A stretch of DNA of 5,061 nucleotides, from NCBI GenBank assembly GCA_027482725.1, contig JAIXVT010000028.1:1-5061 (forward strand). Reading direction: 5' to 3'. The DNA is from Pseudomonadota bacterium (GTDB lineage: Bacteria > Bdellovibrionota > UBA1018 > CAIMNF01). Below are positions 1 to 5,061 of the stretch, piece after piece. How positions within the stretch are numbered: the stretch's first letter is position 1; each line of letters starts with the position of its first letter. The notes beneath the pieces were generated by a model. It did not search any database. It saw only the letters and a list, made by a program, of their open reading frames with translations, and was not told where the DNA came from. The position numbers and the translations under genes were made by a program.

Positions 1-69
1 ATTACCGGAGTTGAGCATGTTCGGGAAACCATTCCTTATCCCCGATTGATCAACACGTTAAAACCTTAA
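1..69 (+). CDS. asnS: Asparaginyl-tRNA synthetase, C-terminal end (partial)
   Basis: Frame 1 is open from the first base to a TAA at 67-69 and gives 22 residues containing EHVRETIPYPR followed by LINTLKP. This matches, from memory of the family, the extreme C-terminus of asparaginyl-tRNA synthetases (G-x-EHVRETIPFPR then a short R/N-L-x-P tail). That segment lies just after class II motif 3, in the catalytic core. The enzyme charges tRNA-Asn with asparagine in the cytoplasm. Only the tail is present; the rest lies upstream of the window. It ends 11 bases before the GTG of the tRNA methyltransferase, so the two genes are probably co-transcribed. Aspartyl-tRNA synthetase has a related tail but usually reads RDVIAFPK-like there, which makes AsnRS the better choice. 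Confidence 0.75.
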   Translation: MTGVEHVRETIPYPRLINTLKP

Positions 70-80
70 GTTTTTTAGCC

Positions 81-590
81 GTGGATTCTACGATCATCAG
101 TGCAACAACCGACCACTTGCTTCACGTGGTCTTGATTCATCCCGAAATCCCCCAGAACACCGGGACGATTGGCCGCTCCTGTGTCGCCATGAATGCGGTG
201 TTACACTTGGTCAAACCGCTTGCGTTTGACATTGATGAAAAAGCGGTGCGCCGAGCGGGATTAGATTACTGGAAGTTTTTGGACCTGCGTATGCACGAAA
301 ACCTTGAGGAGCTCGAAGTCGGACTCCCTAAAAATGCGCCAAAGTATCTGATTGAAAACAAACCGAAGTTCCCCGCGGTAGGGCCGATCTATCAAGCTCA
401 ATTCATGCCCCCAAGTGTTTTGATTTTTGGACGTGAAACCACAGGGATTCCGGATGACTTTTTGGCGCGCTACCCGGACCGGGTCTTTGATCTCCCCATG
501 TTCAGCCCACGCGTGCGATCTTTGAATTTATCCAACTGCGTGTCCGTGGTGATGTTTGAAGCTTTACGACAGATAAAAAATTGGGCCTAA
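81..590 (+). CDS. trmL: tRNA (cytidine/uridine-34-2'-O)-methyltransferase, TrmL type (SPOUT)
   Basis: TrmL methylates the 2'-OH of the wobble nucleotide 34 of tRNA-Leu isoacceptors using S-adenosylmethionine. It acts in the cytoplasm as a trefoil-knot homodimer. The 169-residue product carries the three SpoU/SPOUT motifs in order: HPEIPQNTGTIGRSC (residues 20-34), IFGRETTGIP (115-124) and LPMFSPRVRSLNLSN-CVSVV (138-157), the last two forming the knot and cofactor pocket. RRAGLDYW (57-64) is also typical of TrmL. There appears to be one extra residue between the PM and RSLNLSN of motif 3 compared with the E. coli form. The E. coli protein is about 157 residues and starts MLNIVLFEPEIP, so the 12 residues encoded from GTG81 form an extension. 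TTG at 117-119 would give an E. coli-like start (M-LHVVLIHPEIP). Neither start has a convincing Shine-Dalgarno. The gene sits close behind asnS and converges on hrpB. Confidence 0.93.
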   Translation: MDSTIISATTDHLLHVVLIHPEIPQNTGTIGRSCVAMNAVLHLVKPLAFDIDEKAVRRAGLDYWKFLDLRMHENLEELEVGLPKNAPKYLIENKPKFPAVGPIYQAQFMPPSVLIFGRETTGIPDDFLARYPDRVFDLPMFSPRVRSLNLSNCVSVVMFEALRQIKNWA

Positions 591-596
591 ATTTTT
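576..596. terminator. Possible weak AT-stem hairpin at the trmL/hrpB convergent junction
   Basis: AAAAATT (576-582) can pair with AATTTTT (590-596), giving a 7-bp all-A/T stem around a 7-base loop, GGGCCTA. The last base of the trmL stop codon (588-590) begins the right arm. Because it is A-run, loop, T-run, it reads similarly on both strands and could serve trmL and the opposing hrpB. The stem has no G:C pairs, so it is a poor intrinsic terminator by usual standards. No better G+C-rich stem followed by a T-run was seen at this junction. Confidence 0.22.
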
Positions 597-600
597 CTGG

Positions 601-2949
601 CTAAGGTTTCTCTGGCCAGTCTTGTCTCGGGTACCTTGCGCGGTATTCTTTACGAACTTCGGCATAGGATCCGGCCCAAAACGCGGCAAGATCAGACGTG
701 GTCTGGATCGGACGCTGGGCCGGAGAGAGCAAGACAAACTGGATGGGGATTTTTCCGCCGGCGACCGTAGGGGTCTGCTTCCATTCAAACGCCAACTGGA
801 GCTTCATCTCGACTTGCGGGCGCCCCGATTCATAATCAATTTTATAAGATCGGCCCGTTTTAGATTTCAGCACGGGTGGCGCGATACGACTCAGCTGCTG
901 AAGCTGCTCGTAAGAAAGCCCCAATCCCACTCCGTCGTGATCCGAGGATTCTATTTTCTCCAAAACATCCTTCAACCGACGACACCCCTTCACACAGGAC
1001 TCTAGGTCGCTGGATTGAGAAAACGGCTCTCCCTCAAATCCGTGAGATTTTGCAAAATCGATTCTTGAACGGAGCGCACGGTATCTCGGCAAAACACCCA
1101 AAATTTGCTCCCGATCTCCACGCCGAATAAAGTTCAACAACTCCCTTTCACAATCTTCTGACTGAGCAGGATTCCAGTGGTCATCTTTCCATATCAGTTT
1201 CCCTAGGGTGACCTGATGCCGTGAAACAATCCTATCTTCTTTTTCTAGATAACGGGTTTCTGTAGAGACAACGCCAAGATCTTTGTTTTCGTGAAGAAAA
1301 AATCGCCTCGGATCCATGACCTTAAAGTTTAGTTTTTCCTGTGATGTAGAGGCCCAGACATGATCACGCTTTTCTTGGCGAGGATTTAAATCAAAAGAAA
1401 AAGTTTGATCTTGGACTTCCGCACGATCTGCAAAAAACGTGAGCCACCAACGTAGGGTCTGATCGAGCATTTGGGCCTGAGGTAACGCATCCTTTTGGGT
1501 TTGATCTTGGAAAAAATAGCTTTCCAGCCGGGAACGGAGAGGATGAGGAATTGGCGGCCCAGAAAAAATGTCATGGAGATCCCCGTGAGATGGGGCGCCT
1601 TCTTGAGTCACCAAATAAACATTCAACGCTCCTGCAAAATCTTTTCGACTAGGAGCCCGCGATAAAAATGCAGCCCATCGGGGATATAACGGAATTTTTG
1701 CAGTTTTTTTCCCCAACTGGGTAATACCGTGGGAATCGGTAAGCCCCCAGTCGCTTAAATGATTTTCTGCAGTTTGAATCAGTGAATACGGTGGCGATTC
1801 AAAAAATTTAAACTGCTCCAAACGGTTTACCCCCCAAGACTTAAGCCACAACAAGGGTTCTGCCCAATCTGATGTCGTCACCTGTGGGGGATCATACTCA
1901 CGGAGGACTTCGTGTCTCCCCCAAAGTCGGAGAGCTTTTCCGGGCCGAACTCGTCCCGCGCGTCCTGCCCGTTGGTCCGCGGATGCTTGCGAAACTCGCT
2001 GGATCTCCAATCGATTTACAGCATGGGTGGCATCGAATCGAGCCCGCTTGGCCCAGCCGAAATCCACAACGGTATCGACATTGGGGATGGTGAGCGAAGT
2101 CTCGGCGATATTGGTGGAGAGCACCCAAACTCCCCCTTTTTCAGCTTTTTTCAACGTGTTTTGCTGAGCGGACAGATCCAAACCTCCGTGCAGTTCGGCA
2201 TAGGGTTGACTTTCCGAATTCAACACCTCTGCGCACCAACGCATCTCTTTTGCACTCGGTAAAAAACAGAGCACGCTCCCTGGGTGGATGGATTCGACAT
2301 GATTTTCTTTTACCCATTCACAAGCCGCGCGCATGGCGTCTTGAACCCCGGTGCGACTAGAGTCATAGGATTTTTTTGCGTACTCCGTCTGAATAGGGAA
2401 CGTGCGACCCGGAACCTTAAACACCGGGGCGTGATCTAAAAACTGCGACACTGCATGTTCATCCATCGTTGCGCTCATCACAATCAATTTGAAATCGGGA
2501 CGCAGCGTTTGCAATTCGCGCAAGAACGCTAAAGACAAGTCCGTCGTCAACGATCGCTCGTGGAATTCATCCAAAATCACACCGTCCCAGTGGGATAACT
2601 CCGGATCCTCCATCAGTTTGCGAATCAACAAGCCTTCGGTGATCAGCAAGATCCGCGTCTTAGCGGATAGACGGGAATCAAAGCGCACTTGATATCCCAC
2701 CTCTTGGCCAAGCTCTAAACCCATTTCCTGTGCAATTCGTGCTGCCAAAAGTTTTGCCGCGACCCTACGGGGTTGCAACATCATCCAGCGCCCTGATACC
2801 CACTGGGGCACTTGTGTGGACTTACCGGCACCGGGCTCGGCACTGATCACCAAGCTGACACGCGCGCGCAAAGCTAAATGAAATTCATTTTTAATTGCGG
2901 TGATAGGGAGAACTTTGGGATCGAATTGGGACATTACCCCTAGAATCAT
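601..2949 (-). CDS. hrpB: ATP-dependent helicase HrpB (DEAH-box)
   Basis: This is a 782-residue superfamily 2 DEAH/RHA-type helicase. E. coli HrpB is 809 residues; its cellular role is poorly defined and RNA is the presumed substrate. Motifs in order: Walker A EPGAGKST (38-45), Ia LQPRRVAA (58-65), II DEFHERS (127-133), III SAT (159-161), IV region FLPSAKEM (229-236), V STNIAETSLTIPNV (278-291), VI QRAGRAGR (326-333). A helicase-associated region follows. The HrpB-specific C-terminal domain is clear at about 690-780: FVLLSPAQRPIQTTSDLAAF, then WAGSYAEVRKEYRARYP and DWPEKP, which marks it as HrpB rather than HrpA. The middle (about 440-600) is less typical: the usual LLANGRG-like stretch is not recognisable. 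The protein stops right after the WPEKP, without the longer tail of the E. coli form. ATG at 2947-2949 is the first start. The in-frame ATG at 2932-2934 (M6, giving MSQFDPKVLP) is preceded by AGGGG at very short spacing and gives an N-terminus closer to E. coli HrpB. The gene is apparently monocistronic and converges on trmL. Confidence 0.95.
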   Translation of the reverse strand: MILGVMSQFDPKVLPITAIKNEFHLALRARVSLVISAEPGAGKSTQVPQWVSGRWMMLQPRRVAAKLLAARIAQEMGLELGQEVGYQVRFDSRLSAKTRILLITEGLLIRKLMEDPELSHWDGVILDEFHERSLTTDLSLAFLRELQTLRPDFKLIVMSATMDEHAVSQFLDHAPVFKVPGRTFPIQTEYAKKSYDSSRTGVQDAMRAACEWVKENHVESIHPGSVLCFLPSAKEMRWCAEVLNSESQPYAELHGGLDLSAQQNTLKKAEKGGVWVLSTNIAETSLTIPNVDTVVDFGWAKRARFDATHAVNRLEIQRVSQASADQRAGRAGRVRPGKALRLWGRHEVLREYDPPQVTTSDWAEPLLWLKSWGVNRLEQFKFFESPPYSLIQTAENHLSDWGLTDSHGITQLGKKTAKIPLYPRWAAFLSRAPSRKDFAGALNVYLVTQEGAPSHGDLHDIFSGPPIPHPLRSRLESYFFQDQTQKDALPQAQMLDQTLRWWLTFFADRAEVQDQTFSFDLNPRQEKRDHVWASTSQEKLNFKVMDPRRFFLHENKDLGVVSTETRYLEKEDRIVSRHQVTLGKLIWKDDHWNPAQSEDCERELLNFIRRGDREQILGVLPRYRALRSRIDFAKSHGFEGEPFSQSSDLESCVKGCRRLKDVLEKIESSDHDGVGLGLSYEQLQQLSRIAPPVLKSKTGRSYKIDYESGRPQVEMKLQLAFEWKQTPTVAGGKIPIQFVLLSPAQRPIQTTSDLAAFWAGSYAEVRKEYRARYPRQDWPEKP

Positions 2950-2974
2950 ACGGGATTTTGGACCGCTCTAGAGA

Positions 2975-2980
2975 TACAAT
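2975..2980 (+). promoter_or_regulatory. Candidate -10 element for the TPK-transporter operon
   Basis: TACAAT differs from the TATAAT consensus at one position and ends 6 bases before the GTG start at 2987. A transcript from it would begin at or next to the start codon, so it would be leaderless or nearly so. No TTGACA-like hexamer sits 16-18 bases upstream; the nearest, TTGGAC at 2958-2963, is only 11 bases away. The perfect palindrome CTCTAGAG (2966-2973) lies directly before it and could be an operator, but an 8-bp palindrome can easily arise by chance. This is the only space available for the promoters of both divergent genes unless they lie inside hrpB or the TPK gene. Confidence 0.3.
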
Positions 2981-2986
2981 TTCAAG

Positions 2987-3685
2987 GTGCATTCCGTCCA
3001 TCACGCTGTCATTTTAGGTCCACGCCTCGACGATTCGGCATCAATCTCGGAGTCACCCCGCAGCGTCAATATTGCGAGTTTATCCGAAGCCAGGTTTATC
3101 GGTCCTAAATCGCTGTTTGTCGTCGATGGCGGACAAAACGCTTACTCTCGGTTTATCCAATTCTGTCCCGGTCCGTGGAAAACGACACTCTGGCTTGGAG
3201 ACGGCGACTCGGGAAAACCCATTCCAGGTGTTGTGTCTCAGCCCAAGCCCACACAAGACGAATCCGACTTTGAATTTACGCTACGGCACTTGCTCCAAGA
3301 GACCACTCACGTCCGTGCGTATGGATTTTTATCTGGACGCAAAGATCATGAATGGATGAACGTCATGACCGCTTATCGGTTTTTACAAAGCAATCGTTCT
3401 GTTTGCCGATTTGATTTTGATCCCCACCATACCCCGTCCATCCTACTCCTTGGTTCGGGGTCACACCGCGTTTCCCTTCGGGGCACATTTTCTATTTTGT
3501 CTTTGGTGGAAAACTCGCTGACCGTGACAGGTGCTGTAGACTACCCTCTCGCGGTTGCAACACCCCTTTCCCCGTTCTCAACGCTTGGACTTTCAAATCA
3601 AACCCACCAAGATCAACCCGAGTCTGTTGAGCTGACCTGTAGAGAGCCATTGATCATTTTTTGTGAAGGGGTTTTCCCCAAATGA
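2987..3685 (+). CDS. thiN: Thiamine pyrophosphokinase (thiamine diphosphokinase)-like protein
   Basis: TPK transfers pyrophosphate from ATP to thiamine, making the cofactor thiamine pyrophosphate in the cytoplasm. The 232-residue product shows the family pattern in order: VVDGGQNAY (45-53; usual form ADGGAN), WLGDGDSGKP (69-78; usual GDFDS), QDESDFEFTL (90-99; usual D-x-TD), FLSGRKDHEWMN (114-125; usual GGRxDH-N). It also has the C-terminal thiamine-binding domain, recognisable from VSLRGTFSILSL (162-173), TVTGAVDYPL (179-188), STLGLSN (198-204) and a final strand LIIFCEG (222-228). The catalytic acidic residues appear to be kept: D72, D74 and D94, with S93 in place of the usual Thr. The first Gly of GGR is Ser116. 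The segment between the first strand and DGG is about a dozen residues longer than I would expect. GTG at 2987 is the only plausible start: TAG lies in frame at 2969-2971 and no early ATG exists. There is no separate Shine-Dalgarno. It overlaps the transporter gene by ATGA. Confidence 0.85.
   Translation: MHSVHHAVILGPRLDDSASISESPRSVNIASLSEARFIGPKSLFVVDGGQNAYSRFIQFCPGPWKTTLWLGDGDSGKPIPGVVSQPKPTQDESDFEFTLRHLLQETTHVRAYGFLSGRKDHEWMNVMTAYRFLQSNRSVCRFDFDPHHTPSILLLGSGSHRVSLRGTFSILSLVENSLTVTGAVDYPLAVATPLSPFSTLGLSNQTHQDQPESVELTCREPLIIFCEGVFPK
3665..3684 (+). promoter_or_regulatory. Ribosome binding site of the transporter gene inside a small hairpin
   Basis: GAAGGGG (3665-3671) is a plausible Shine-Dalgarno 10 bases before the transporter's ATG at 3682. 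Its four G's (3668-3671) can pair with CCCC (3676-3679) around a TTTT loop, giving a 4-bp all-G:C hairpin that would hide the site. The TPK stop codon TGA (3683-3685) overlaps the ATG. A ribosome finishing the TPK gene would melt the hairpin and could restart, a common arrangement for translational coupling. The pairing is visible in the sequence; its effect is inference. Confidence 0.45.
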
Positions 3686-5022
3686 AATCCTCTTTGGCAG
3701 TACCGTTTTTCATCACGCTTTGTGGGGTGATTGCTGCGGGCTTTTGGTTCCAACGCCGATTCCAAAAAATCTCCTCCCAAAAAGCGGATCAACTCTTGAT
3801 GGCACGAAAACTGAGTTTGCCCGCATTTGTGGGAACCCTGGTCGTCAGCTGGTACGGGGGCATCTCTGGGGTAACTTCACTGAGTTTTGAATATGGAATC
3901 TACAACTTTGTCACTCAGGGAGTGTTTTGGTACGCAACCTATCTCGCGTTCGCATTTTTTATCCTCCCCAAACTGTCACGGGATCACGCGTCAACTCTGC
4001 CCGAACTGATCGGCAATCGGTTTGGCCAAAAATCGCGCAAATTTGCCGCGATTTTGTCGTTTTTTAGCGTGCTCCCCTTTGCTTACGCCAGCGCGCTTGG
4101 GATCATCTTGGGCTATGTTGTGGACTGGCCACTATGGGTTTCTATTCCTGTCAGCACTTTAATCCTACTGGCCTATTCGTTGGTGGGCGGGATACGGACG
4201 ATCCTTGCGGTGGAATTTTTCCAGTTTTTGTTGATGACGGTTTCCGTATTTGGCGTTGTGATTCTTGCCTATTTGGAATGGGGCCCACCACAGGCAGCGC
4301 AGCTCCCTGCCTTACACTATCAATGGGATGGTGGCCGCCCTTGGAGTGAGATTTTGGTTTGGGGTTTTATCGCGCTTGGAACGTGGGTGGATCCGCTTTT
4401 TTATCAGCGCTCCTTTACCGTAGCCAATACCCGCACCGCGCAACGCGGGATCATTTGGGCGACCCTGATTTGGTTTTTATTTGATATCGCAACAACATTA
4501 AGTGGTCTTTATGCCCGTGCTTATTTTGAATCGGCAGGAGCACAATTCGCTTATTTTCATTTGGCTGAACACGTGCTTCCTGTTGCCTTGGCTGGGGTGT
4601 TTTTTGCGGGTTTAGCATCCGCTGCGATGGCGGCTTTAGACTCCGGTTTGTTTTCCGGGGCATCATTGATTGCAAATGATTTGATCTCTGGACCGTTTCA
4701 AACAAAGAACCTCAAACGAGGTCTGATAGGATCGGCACTGGTAGTCATGGGAGTTTCTCCTTTTTTTGATGGAAACATTGCAGAAATTTGGAAGTTTTTT
4801 GGATCGCTGGGATCTGCGTGTTTATTGGTGCCTTGGGGCGCAGCCTTAATGATGCCCAAAATGACATCCCAACGTTTTTTTTTCACCATGGCGGCTTCGG
4901 CGATCGGATTTATCACGGGATGGGTACTCAAGCATTTTGGAATCATCGGCTTTGAGCCTTTCTACGGGGGGATTTTTTTTGGGGTAATCGCACTCGGTTT
5001 TTTTTGGATCCGGGCAAAATGA
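3682..5022 (+). CDS. Sodium:solute symporter (SSS/SLC5) family transporter, candidate thiamine or precursor importer
   Basis: This 446-residue integral inner-membrane protein has about 13 hydrophobic segments, roughly at residues 4-24, 47-66, 75-96, 121-145, 149-168, 174-198, 222-244, 256-277, 297-316, 345-362, 366-391, 398-415 and 421-443. That count fits the SSS fold (LeuT-like, PutP/PanF/SGLT). Family marks include SWYGGISGVTSLSFEYG (56-72) in the first core helix, LVGGIRTILAVEFFQ (167-181; usual GG-x-x-A-V-x-x-TD-x-x-Q), DPLFYQRSFTVAN (237-249; usual QR motif) and AAMAALDSGLFSGASLIANDLI (314-335; usual A-x-M-ST-x-DS). In the last motif the usual Ser-Thr pair, which helps bind Na+ in PutP and vSGLT, is Ala317-Ala318. 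The protein is shorter than PutP (about 500). Substrate cannot be read from the sequence. Tight coupling to a thiamine pyrophosphokinase points to thiamine or a biosynthetic precursor, as for the predicted SSS transporter ThiV. The SSS family assignment is firm; the substrate is inference. Confidence 0.9.
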   Translation: MKSSLAVPFFITLCGVIAAGFWFQRRFQKISSQKADQLLMARKLSLPAFVGTLVVSWYGGISGVTSLSFEYGIYNFVTQGVFWYATYLAFAFFILPKLSRDHASTLPELIGNRFGQKSRKFAAILSFFSVLPFAYASALGIILGYVVDWPLWVSIPVSTLILLAYSLVGGIRTILAVEFFQFLLMTVSVFGVVILAYLEWGPPQAAQLPALHYQWDGGRPWSEILVWGFIALGTWVDPLFYQRSFTVANTRTAQRGIIWATLIWFLFDIATTLSGLYARAYFESAGAQFAYFHLAEHVLPVALAGVFFAGLASAAMAALDSGLFSGASLIANDLISGPFQTKNLKRGLIGSALVVMGVSPFFDGNIAEIWKFFGSLGSACLLVPWGAALMMPKMTSQRFFFTMAASAIGFITGWVLKHFGIIGFEPFYGGIFFGVIALGFFWIRAK

Positions 5023-5023
5023 A

Positions 5024-5061
5024 ATGACGAAAACAAAATTATTTCTTGCCGTTTTTTTTAC
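5024..5061 (+). CDS. Start of a probable exported protein (partial, runs off the window)
   Basis: ATG at 5024-5026 opens a frame that stays open to the window end and encodes MTKTKLFLAVFF. Two lysines followed by a hydrophobic run look like the start of a signal peptide or first membrane helix. It begins one base after the transporter's stop codon (TGA 5020-5022), so it is very likely the third gene of the same operon. The GATCCGGG just upstream is only a weak Shine-Dalgarno, so translation may depend on coupling. Twelve codons are too few to name a family. Confidence 0.5.
   Translation, partial: MTKTKLFLAVFF

Noticed and set aside
597..619. CTGGC ... GCCAG stem (597-601 with 615-619) as a terminator
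   Set aside because: The loop is 13 bases, the stem only 5 bp, and no T-run follows on either strand.
564..788. 74-codon minus-strand open frame over the trmL/hrpB ends
   Set aside because: It overlaps the conserved HrpB C-terminal domain in another frame and its product is low-complexity Arg/Pro/Ser-rich.
1198..1225. AGGGTGACCTGATGCCGTGAAAC-like stretch (plus strand) resembling part of a TPP riboswitch
   Set aside because: It lies in the middle of hrpB, antisense to a well-conserved protein. It lacks CTGAGA and the paired stems in the right order, and it is far from the TPK operon.
1912..2262. 116-codon plus-strand open frame inside hrpB
   Set aside because: It is antisense to helicase motifs IV-VI, has no recognisable domain or ribosome binding site, and is explained as a shadow of hrpB codon structure.
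2800..2986. TPP riboswitch upstream of the TPK operon
   Set aside because: No CTGAGA or ACCTGAT-type motif is present on the plus strand here, and the gap to hrpB is only 37 bases.
4451..4946. Minus-strand open frames within the transporter gene
   Set aside because: Both are antisense to conserved membrane segments of the SSS protein and show no family features.
5019..5027. ATG at 5019 overlapping the transporter stop as the start of the next gene
   Set aside because: It reads ATG AAA TGA and stops after two codons; the ATG at 5024 is the usable start.
5031..5061. T-rich end of the window as an intrinsic terminator for the operon
   Set aside because: No G+C stem precedes the T-run, and the region reads better as the signal-peptide start of a new gene.

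Overview
The window reads as compact chromosomal DNA from a Gram-negative bacterium. It is roughly half G+C, with almost no intergenic space and no mobile elements, RNA genes, CRISPR arrays or long repeats. HrpB and this type of TrmL are typical of Proteobacteria and related phyla. The AsnRS tail and the low similarity of the HrpB middle region suggest a deep-branching lineage, perhaps Bdellovibrionota-like. That placement is a weak inference only.

Layout. The first 69 bases are the end of an asparaginyl-tRNA synthetase gene (asnS, +). A trmL-type tRNA wobble-position 2'-O-methyltransferase follows closely at 81-590 (+), so the two probably form a translation-related operon. Converging on it, with 10 bp between the stop codons, is hrpB (601-2949, -), a DEAH-box ATP-dependent helicase. 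A short divergent gap of 37 bp then leads to a second plus-strand operon: a thiamine pyrophosphokinase (TPK)-like gene (2987-3685), a sodium:solute symporter (SSS)-family transporter (3682-5022) that overlaps it by ATGA, and the first 12 codons of a third gene with a signal-peptide-like start (5024 to the window end).

How the genes work together. The most interesting unit is the right-hand operon. TPK converts thiamine to the cofactor thiamine pyrophosphate. A transporter translationally coupled to it is most simply explained as the importer of thiamine or a thiamine precursor, giving an uptake-and-trap salvage system. Thiamine transporters next to TPK are well known (for example PnuT-TPK cassettes), and an SSS-family candidate called ThiV has been predicted by comparative genomics. 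The version here has both residues of the usual Na2-site Ser/Thr pair replaced by alanine, so its coupling ion is in doubt. No TPP riboswitch is visible upstream, and there is little room for one.

No gene-free stretch longer than about 50 bases exists in the window.
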